A stretch of 64,000 bases of DNA. It comes from Sphagnum compactum (lineage: Eukaryota > Bryophyta > Sphagnopsida > Sphagnales). Below the pieces are notes generated by a model. It saw only the letters and a program-made list of their open reading frames with translations. It was not told the origin of the DNA and ran no database searches. Positions 55,364-64,000 of this stretch are shown here, in pieces. Location of the stretch: contig OZ234501.1 in NCBI GenBank assembly GCA_965153455.1, positions 13,950,001 through 14,014,000 of the forward strand, in the 5' to 3' direction. The position numbers were made by a program, and so were the translations under genes. Within the stretch, counting starts at the first letter, position 1, and the number at the start of each line of letters is the position of its first letter.

Positions 55364-55590
55364 ATGTCTCTATTGTTTGGGGATATGTGCTAAACCCTAA
55401 AGTTTAGGCCCACATGCTGAGACCTGAATTCCAAATCTGTAGCATGTATGCTTGTGATGGCAAAAGAAGCAATTTTGCTCTGAGTTCTGACCACGTCTTC
55501 TTCATGTCTCTATTGTTTGCAGAATGCTAAGCCCTAAATTTAGACCGGGCCAATCAGCACCAAGACCTGAATCCAAATCTGTAGCAGGTA
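55364..55590 (+). repeat. 140-bp partial duplication at the 5' end of the TPC gene
   Basis: Copy one begins ATGTCTCTATTGTTTG at 55364, copy two at 55504. Both continue through CTAARCCCTAAA, a TTTAGRCC block, AGACCTGAAT and CCAAATCTGTAGCA. The second copy gained a TTTGCAG acceptor-like site and sits directly before the coding start. Confidence 0.75.
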
Positions 55591-55601
55591 AGAAGCTTAC
55601 A

Positions 55602-58600
55602 ATGGCAAACAAGAACAGAAGCAAAAGTTCTGGGCTCCATGAAATTGAAGAGGACCTGCACCGTCCCTTCTTGGATACATTGCATGAGTGCAATTGGAAA
55701 TTCCACTGGGCAAGAACTGTGCACTTGGATCGGGAAGCAGCAGTAGTTGACAACCCCACTTTGAATCTAAATGTTCAAATGGCTGCCACTCTTGTTGAGC
55801 AGGTGAGTATGTGGACAAGAAGTCACTGATCCTTTATGTGCCCACAATTAAGGTGGATTTCAGCAGGTAGCATTTTTTGCTTGCAAGAATCCATAGTGTT
55901 TTCTTGTCTTCCTGATCCTGATCTTTGCACCATGGGAATGATTTGGGTAGCATTTTGCAGGCAATTTTGGGGCGGTTTATGCCTTTGGAAGTAATATACC
56001 ATAGAAATCACGAGCGAGCAAAAGAAGCATATGTTTTGTACTACAGATTGTGTCCTGCAAGAGTTGTCAGTTTTTTTGTTTTGGTGATGCTACCAGTTTT
56101 TGAGGTATGTAAAAATATCTATCAAAAAGAACATCATGAGTTGACGTAACAGGTTTTGACTCGTATGCATGGAATCATAAACTGAAAAGAATGCTCCCTG
56201 ATGGCTCCTACTGGTGTTTCTCAATTTCATGTTACAAGCAATAGAGATTCCTATGATTTTGTAGTAGATCAGCAGTTGCATTCTGTTGTTTGTTCAGGTG
56301 CATTGTTGTTACTCTGTTGCAAGGGGAGAGAGTGTACCATGTGCACTAAAACTCAAATCCTCCCCCGAGACTAAAGATGACAGCCTCAATTGAAACAGCT
56401 TATGGTTTAGAGTTCATGTCTCAGGTGGTGTTATTTTGGGTTGGATTCAGGTTCCTTTTTGGTGTAAAGGAGAAATGCCACAACCATGCGGGGACCCAGA
56501 ACTGTATGCACTCAGTGGGATTCCCTATATCAAAAATTGGTACTCCCTTTTGATTCAGGTCTGTGATAAGAATGCACTAGCTTATAAGCAGTACCCAATA
56601 CCAGATCCTTGTTGCAAATGACATATAGACATCTGTCTTCAATTTCTGCTTTTCTCAGATGCTTTGAACATGAAACCTTAGTTGATGGGAATTTGGTTTC
56701 TACTGTGCAGGCACTATGCCTCGCTTTCCTTGTGTTCTCAACCATTCTGAAATGGTATTTTCTAGGCAAAACGTTCTGGACTTGTCCCCTGTCATTTTGC
56801 AAGGTGAGTGGTATTCTTTTATCAAGTTATTTATCATCTATTCAGGAACTAGAGAACATTTCGGGTTTCACATGAATACCTCACTAAAATCTGTAAAGAA
56901 AACATGCCAAGTGCATTTTGAGATGTAATCTGTGAAAGAAGAGACTCATCCCATGAGACTAAGTTCTTTTGAGAAGGTGTGGTTAGATCAAGCAGAATGT
57001 GGAAGTTTTGATTTTGCAACTATTCCTGGCAGGTCGGGTTGCTTGCAATCATGATAGTTTTGGTCATGATTCCAGCTGCGGGTATGTATGGTCCAGAGGC
57101 TACCCTACTCTCTATGTATATCCGGTTCATTATTCCTATTGTCTTCACTAGGTACTCTCCTTCCTCCAACTGTGGTTTGTTGAGACATTGGAATGTTCAA
57201 CTAAGGAAGAGACAGACACTTGTGCTTTCTTCATGTGTGGTTTGTGAATATCCATTGCAATCCACAGACCCTTTGATTTGGGAGAGGTTGTTTCCTTTTG
57301 CTGTCAGGCCTTTACGGATGTGTTCTCGCATGATAGCCCGGATCATGCCCACTTGTGGGAATATTGCGGTATGTGTTCTTTGCTAAATAGGGTGTGATTT
57401 TGAGTCTCTGAGAATATTGAACTTTTGGTGACAGGGTTTTCAATCTCATTGTATCTTCCTTTGTTGCACATTTATGAGTAGTCTTGTGCTGTCGGGTGGA
57501 GGATTAATGGTGTTTCATTATATGAAGTGCAACTTTTGAAATTCTTGAGTTTATGACTTATTGGTGCCCCAACATACATTGTATTTCAGGTCTTGCTGGT
57601 AATATTCTTGCTTCTTTCAGCATATGTCGGGATGCTCCTTTTTGGGAAGAAAACATCAGAGTTCAAGGACTACCCAACATCATTGCTGAATTTGATGGTA
57701 CTGCTGACAACAGCAAATAACCCGAATGTGTGGGCACCTGCATACACTACCAACCGATGGGCCTTTATCTTTTTCTTCACTTTCCTGGTGGTGGGGCTCT
57801 TTTTCCTCTGCAATCTTGCCTTCATGGTCATTTACAGCAACTACAAAGTTGAGGTAGGTTGTGGGGCTTTCCATCATCAATTTTGAAATTTTCATTCACA
57901 TGATTTTGGATGCTTTATTTTTGAATCATAATCAAGTTTTAACTTCCTTCATCATTATGCTCAGCACTGTCTCTCACAACTTCAATTTTAGGATTAGCAA
58001 GAAAAAAGCAAGCATCTGTGAAGATTTAGTGTGTGGTTTTAGGGCTTGGGTTGAAGGTTTAAGCTTTGGATGCTTATCAGTCACTGCCATAAGGATGGAG
58101 ACTTTAGGCACTTACCTACCTATCTACACTTGGTTTCATGGATCCAGAACTTATGCAGCTCTTCAACTAAGAGCACCAGAAGCTAAAAGAACCAATCTAG
58201 AAATGCAAAAGAACTATTCAAACTCCGAAACAGGACATAGATTATCTACATTGTTTATGGTGTTCTCTTGATCTCAGCGATTTCTTTTGCTTCATAAATT
58301 TCTCTATTGCATAAGGTTGGTGTAGTTTCAGTAGCCTGTAATGTAGGAACTGTCATGTAGCTGCAATCTGCTTCTTCAATTTTTTTGCTGTTTTTAGCCC
58401 TGCAAGATTCTACAAAATGGATTCTGTGGATTCTGCTAATCAGCACCGTGAATGACTTCCAATGTTTCACATCTTTTCAATTGGATTGCTAGATAGCAAA
58501 TGAGGTGGCCAAGCGGATGAGTTTGCAATATACAACCCTCGATGCCGCTTTCACTCTGCTAGACAGATTGCAACAAAACTCTATCAACGGGTCATCTTTG

Positions 58601-60519
58601 ATTGCCCTCTTCCATGCAATGAACCTCTACAGGTAGCATATTGTCCCCCCTCCTCCCACTTGTGTATTTCTTTATACCTGTTTTGAAGGATAGTAGCAGT
58701 GAATTATATGTTGCAAAAAAATATGGTTTTGAACCATGGAAACTATTGTCTGGGTACAGGGACATTCCAGACTTCCAACTTCATGAACACAACATATTTT
58801 TTGCACTTGGGAAGAATGAGCATTCAATGATACACAGGGATGAATTTGAAACAGTTTACAGTTTGATTGCCCTTGAGATTGAGCAGCAGGTCCAGTCTCT
58901 TCCACAACCTGCAGGACCATTCCGCAAAATGATCAGCAAATTTTGGTGGCTGCAATTTTCTGACCATCCACCTTATACTCATTTCATCTGGGCAGCAACC
59001 TCTGTGTCCTTGGTACTAGCAATTCTGGAAAGACGGGTAATGCTCCTTTCCTTTCCACATACTCTTATATATGATCTTTGATACTTTTATCTTCTTCTTT
59101 TCCTAAAGACCACATGGTCTGTTTCAGTGATCTTTTGGCTTCAAATGCTGATGGCTATTTGTGTTTCAAGTCTCACTTGAAAAAGGAATTGCTTGAGAAA
59201 ACTCCCAAGTAAAAGCACTCAGTAGTTATGTCACACCTACCTTCACTATGTGATACAGGCTGAAGAAGATGATGCACTCAAGAGGCACTTGATACTTGCA
59301 GAGTTCTCAATGGGTACGTATCTACTATCTACCAACACAACATCACCCATCAAAATCTGGAGTACCCATTCCTCGGGAATGTGTGCATTTTTTGTGGGTT
59401 GATTGTAGTAGGACATTTGTTTTCTGTTCACATATCGAGTAGTGATGTCTTGGCTCCATGTAACTGCTGGCAAGGTTCCATGTTCCTGCTACCGAATGCA
59501 TTGCCATGTTTCAGCGTTTCAAGGTGTTTGCAAATGAGAATCGGAAAGAAAGTAGATTGTAAAAGAGGAAAAGAATGCTGCGTAGTATATAGAATTTTTC
59601 ATAACCTTTGCTTGCTGGGTTGGAGTGCATTTTGTAGGGTGGTTTTTTTTACTGGATACCTTGATCAAAATAGTGTTACAAAGCTGGAGCATCTATTGGC
59701 GGAGAAATCTAAACCGCTTTGACTTTATTTTTGCCCTTCTTCTTCTGTTCCTCATCTTTGCTCCTTCTTCAGTCTTTGGAATTGAACCCCACTGGTATGG
59801 TCCTCTACAGCTGATCTTTTTCTTCTAGTGTCAACTGCTTACAGATATATATGTCACAGTCATGACCATCGCATGTTGTTTTCTTCTTTCTTCTTCTCCC
59901 TCAAGCAATGCCATTTCTTTGCAGGGTGTCATTTTTGTTCATTGCGAAAGCATTTCGGGTTCTTTCACTGGTAACCTTGATTTCTCGTTGGGGGTTGATG
60001 GCCTGCACATTAATCAACTTGCTTCCAGCAACTGCACCAATCTTGATGCTCCAGTTTCTTATATGCTCCAGTTTCTCACTCTTGGGAGTGCATCTATTCG
60101 GAGGAAAAGTTTACATTGGGCACCCACTGCTGGAAAACACAGAGTATGCCAACGGACGCCTATTTGCATTCAATTACAATGATTATGCATCTGCACTGGT
60201 TACCTCCTTCAATCTCTGTGTGGTCAATAACTGGTATGTCATCATGGATGCATATGCATTTGTGACTGAAACACCATGGTCCCGGAGCTTTTTTATTGTG
60301 TTTTGGGCAGTTGCAGTTGCATTTTCACTCCAAATTGTCGTTGCATTCTTTGTGGAGGCATTTGTGAAGCAAATGGAGAAAGGTGTACCGCTTCAAGATC
60401 CTCAAGGGGCCAGCGTTTTCCCGTCTAAAAGTACCTACACACGCAAATTATCATACCATGACCTCTACAAGGACATTGTGAAGAATCCCACAGGAACTAT
60501 GTCGACAATGAGTATTTGA
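55602..60519 (+). CDS. Two-pore cation channel (TPC), divergent animal-like type
   Basis: Predicted 737-residue endomembrane channel with two six-helix domains, in 12 coding exons: 55602-55802, 55961-56104, 56451-56558, 56711-56803, 57033-57151, 57308-57368, 57590-57853, 58493-58632, 58760-59036, 59259-59313, 59638-59794, 59925-60519; phases agree throughout. Start 55602 (AcaATGG context) is preferred; an in-frame ATG at 55524 would add 26 residues. Domain I filter reads TTANNP (282-287), followed by NVWAPAY; domain II filter reads VNNWYV (640-645). The inter-domain linker keeps EF-hand-like helices, but the loops (about 354-365 and 394-405) lack the usual Asp/Asn ligands. Domain II S4 has K548, R551 and S554 where Arabidopsis TPC1 has three gating arginines. 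The family forms dimeric vacuolar/lysosomal cation channels. These features point to the second TPC clade of non-flowering plants and algae rather than TPC1; Na+ selectivity and weak voltage dependence are inferences. Confidence 0.93.
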
Positions 60520-62594
60520 GCTCATGATTGAAAACCCATATACTACATGGGTGCCACCCTCAGATTCAATGATTTGTTTCAATACATTTACATATGCTCA
60601 CTCTTTTGGCTCACACTTTGTAGAATGGTATTAGGACACATCAGATGTCAAATTATGTGTATCGATAAACCCTAAACCCTTAAATTCTAAGATTGAAGTT
60701 TGTTTTGTTTCACAATATCTTGAAGAAATGGTACACACACTCATGATATTCAATCAAATTGAGAATGGGTATTTTTACCAACTATACCATGGAGATATCT
60801 TGGAGAAGGATCTTGTTACCATACTCTTTTGTGCCAATGTTTATTAGAGTGATTCAATTTACATTGTTATTTGAAGTGTCAATAAGTTTTCATCTTTAAA
60901 GACGCTTGATTTTAGATCTTGAATTTAAAAACCTACTCCACACCAGTTACATCCTTTTAGTATATCCATGTCCCTTGTGATTGTCAAGTTATCAATGGCG
61001 GTATTGTAATGTTGTCCACACAAAGATATTTGCTTGGTACAATGCGCTATAGAAAACTAAAATGAGATGAGAGCAATTTTGTAATCTAAGGTGGCACTAC
61101 ACATTGTTATGTTATCAAAATGAGTGATGAAATCCTTCCAAATTGAGATCTTGACATATGCACTTGTTGGCATTAACTTTGACCTTAATATGTAGATAAT
61201 AAATTTTGAAGAGCAATAGTGCCTTGAAAACGCCTACCACATAACTATCAACTTGTGTGGATCCAAACTATCCACCTAAGTTGGATAAGATTAGTTTAGC
61301 TTAAAATTCATTCTCTCACATCACATTTGACCAACATTTCCTAGATGACCATTGAGGAATTGTGCAACCATTCCCACTAACTTATTTAAGTATCATTTTG
61401 TTCCTACCATGTTGTAGATGAAATTCCCAACATGCCTTCCTGGATAAAATGATTGTTAATTTCTTCTCCTATTTCTCTTAATGTTGCTCTTGATTGTTTG
61501 ACAATTTCATGTATGCTTCACAACAACTTTGCGTTAGCCCTTTTCATAACCTCAAAGAAAGTTATGTGGTTTTCCAAAAGTCCAATGAGATTGACAAATT
61601 ATGTGATAATAACAAAATCTTTGAATCTTTGTGCTTGTCTTTTTGTTGTTGTTGATCAATGAAGTTCCTTAACAAGCTTGTCAAGATCCACCTTAAACTC
61701 CATGTCTTAGCGAGTCTTTGCATTCATATTGAAACGTTGTGTGTGGAGTCGGTCAAACTTGTTGCATCAATCATCCTTCTAACCAGAAATTAGTGTAGAA
61801 CATCACTCCACTTGTTACATCTAAACATTTTCCTTGTAGAGTTGTGAGCATTAGTTGAAAGTTACAATTTCCTTCTGTTTGAAATGTCACAATGTTGGAA
61901 ATATATTGGGGCATTGACAAAGGAGATTGGTTTGATTGTGTGATGCATTGAAAATGACATGTGGAAAATGAAGATCAAAACTTTATTTGACATTTCAACC
62001 TCCTTATGTTCTTGGTAAAAAATCATAGAGTGAATGCTAAATTGTATTATGTGAGATGTTTAAATTCTTGTGATATGATGCAAGTCAAAGTAATTGTTCA
62101 AGGTAGAGGAGACTTTAAATTATGAAATTGTATTATCCTATGTAGGGGCGAAGGATATTTCCTAGTACTTTGATGGTAACCTATCATACAACTATTGAAA
62201 ACAATTACAATAATATTTTCTTTGATTGTAATTTTTAAAACATTACTATCACATACCATGGACTACTTTTAGTTTGGATCCAATTCTATGTTAGTCCACA
62301 ACCATGCAAAATGTTATCCTTTTTTTTTGGTGTGTCTATTTTCATTTGAAAAGATTGTAAATTTTATTGTTTTCCCAATATTTGGCATTCATGAAGATTG
62401 TGTTCCATTTAAACAAAATAAGGTTATTTAATATCCATGTTTGCAATCTAGACAAAATTAATGGTTCAACCTTTATATTAACGTTCTAAAAATGTTTGAA
62501 ATAAAGCTTAAAACTTAATATAAAATTTGAAATTTTGACATTGATGCTAAGCCTTCTATGTAAGGTCAAATTATTGTAATTAGAACACCTACAC

Positions 62595-62975
62595 CATGTT
62601 TAAGAAATAGTGTCACAATCACATTATTCTAATGATTTGTTCCTTTTGCATTTAACATTCATCTAGATCATGTTTGTAAAAACAATGTTGCACCCACACT
62701 AATCTTATGCTCTTTGACTCTGCATTGAACATTCATGTAAACCATGTTTGCAAAAACAAGGCCACACCAATAATCTTTTGATTATTTTTTATAATGTATT
62801 CAACAATTAGCAAAACCATGTTCATAGAGAAAACACGAGACACTCACAATGTTTGAATGAATTTGGATTTTGCATTGAACAATCACTGAAGCATGTCCAC
62901 AAAAACAACATTGCATCCATAATGTTTTAATGGTTGTTGACTTTGCATTAAATGTTCATATATGCAATGCCAAAC
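62595..62975 (+). repeat. 74-bp degenerate tandem array, five units
   Basis: CATGTTT(G/A)-like anchors occur at 62595, 62669, 62743, 62817 and 62892, that is every 74-75 bp. Each is followed by AAAAACAA, a CAC-rich segment, a TTTTGCATT(GAAC) block and ATTCAT. The copies are strongly diverged but evenly spaced. Confidence 0.75.
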
Positions 62976-63397
62976 TTACACCAATAGTGGTGAATATGCT
63001 TAGATTTCACAGTGCACTCAAAACACTTTAATTTAGTGTTGATCTAATGCATTCCAAGCATTGATTTGTGTGAGTAGAACTTTGTGACATATAGGTGTAA
63101 AATCTTTCATGGTCTTAAAGAATATGTGTAAGAGCCCTCCCATCTTAACCTCATGATGTACATTTTAAATTTAAATAACATGCACCTTTTGTTTGAACAT
63201 TCTCAAAATGTGTGGTCGGACTTGATTATCATTCAAGGTAGAAAGGCCAATGAGCGAACATTTAAGAGCTAAATCTCTTGAAATTTAGTAACCATGCATT
63301 TTTTGCAATAGGTCTTCAAAGAATTGATTTGCCCCTTCAACCATAACACTAGTAGGTTTTTATAGCACTTGATTATGAGCTCAAATGAGAAAGTTAT

Positions 63398-63420
63398 GAC
63401 CCCCCAAAGTGAGGGGGGTC
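63398..63420. other. GC-rich hairpin in AT-rich DNA
   Basis: GACCCCCC (63398-63405) and GGGGGGTC (63413-63420) form a perfect 8-bp stem around the 7-nt loop AAAGTGA. No T-run or gene end adjoins it, so a terminator role is not indicated. Confidence 0.7.
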
Positions 63421-64000
63421 TTGTTGTTTAAAAAAGTTGGATAAAACACATTAAACTTTTATCTTCATGTATTTTATTACCTATGAACAAACATTTGAAA
63501 CCTTATGTCAAGACACATGTCCTCCTATATATAAACATGAGATTAGTAATTTAATTAAGTGTAAATTATTCTTTTATATTATTGTTCAGATTTTTTAAAA
63601 ATTTGTAATAAGCCCAAATATTTGTAATAGAAGTCCGCATAGTCATGGGGGCATTTAGGGTTAGGGATCTTCTTAATAGTGATTAATACCATAAGATCAA
63701 TGACCCCGATGATGCCACTTGGGATAATCTGTAGTTTTTTCCCTAGATCTGAGAAAAGAACATTACGACATTGCCACCATAGTTCTTTCTAGAGTCTAAA
63801 CCTCTCCTTGCCTCTCTCTCTCGTCTTTTTCTAAATTTGTATATGTCCAAGTCTAGGAAGCCATCACCTGTGTGTCTAGTTCTATGTGTGTTTAGGTTTA
63901 GGAATCCATCATTTGTGTGTCCAGTTAAATCTGTGTGTGTCCAAGTCTAGGAAACCATCGCCTCTACTATGTTCACCTCACCAGGAAAATGACATTTGCC

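Larger units (their letters stand above)
60520..64000. other. TPC 3' flank and AT-rich intergenic DNA
   Basis: After the TPC 3' UTR no gene is recognised. Contents include a 74-bp tandem array (62595-62970), a strong 8-bp hairpin (63398-63420), and about three units of a repeat around GTCTAGGAARCCATC (63841-63964). Interrupted frames at 61200-61700 on the minus strand hint at an old retroelement, but this was not supported enough to call. Confidence 0.5.

Noticed and set aside
61200-61720. Minus-strand fragments resembling a retrotransposon gag region
   Set aside because: Only a vague similarity across several frames; no terminal repeats, protease or reverse transcriptase motif found.

Overview
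The window is nuclear DNA of a land plant. Gene islands are split by short GT-AG introns and separated by AT-rich, repeat-laden intergenic DNA. Interstitial TTTAGGG (plant telomere-type) repeats occur. The genes include a plastid-type Hsp70, a KDEL-tailed PDI-like protein, a P-class PPR protein and an ARID-ELM2-SANT protein. The two-pore channel differs from the flowering-plant TPC1 type, so I favour a non-flowering plant (moss, liverwort or similar). The species cannot be named from the sequence alone.

Layout. 1-2.3 kb: possible exons of an unidentified membrane protein and a single-exon ISD11/LYRM4-type gene, both on the minus strand. 2.3-8.7 kb: AT-rich intergenic DNA with a small terminal-inverted-repeat element. 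9.2-14.9 kb: plastid Hsp70, 14 coding exons, plus strand. 16.3-18.1 kb: a decayed, intron-retaining copy of the 3' part of a cytosolic-type glucose-6-phosphate dehydrogenase gene. 20.0-23.3 kb: ARID-ELM2-SANT gene, minus. 26.2-26.7 kb: tandem repeats carrying a conserved hairpin. 28.6-33.4 kb: PDI-like gene of 12 exons, minus. 35.4-41.0 kb: a hAT-type transposase relic interrupted by a CACTA-like element and later split by an inversion. 42.6-45.2 kb: a transcript-like region with telomere-box promoter motifs and a U14 snoRNA in an apparent intron. 45.5-48.0 kb: PPR gene, minus. 48.4-49.0 kb: 87-bp minisatellite. 54.6-60.5 kb: a two-pore channel gene (12 coding exons, plus), preceded by a compound triplet minisatellite and a 140-bp duplication. 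60.5-64 kb: AT-rich DNA with a 74-bp tandem array.

The genes do not form an operon or pathway. They are unrelated housekeeping, organelle and signalling genes: mitochondrial Fe-S assembly (ISD11), plastid protein folding (Hsp70), ER oxidative folding (PDI), plastid RNA processing (PPR), chromatin regulation (ARID-ELM2-SANT), endomembrane cation transport (TPC) and rRNA processing (U14). The most interesting items are the animal-like features of the TPC (no canonical EF-hands, third voltage-sensing arginine replaced, VNN filter), the intronic U14 snoRNA with a perfect 12-bp terminal stem, and the nested transposon. In the last, a TAT target-site duplication and an uninterrupted join of the two transposase halves fix the order of events.

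All splice sites are predictions from GT/AG signals, phase continuity and family similarity recalled from memory. No database search was run.
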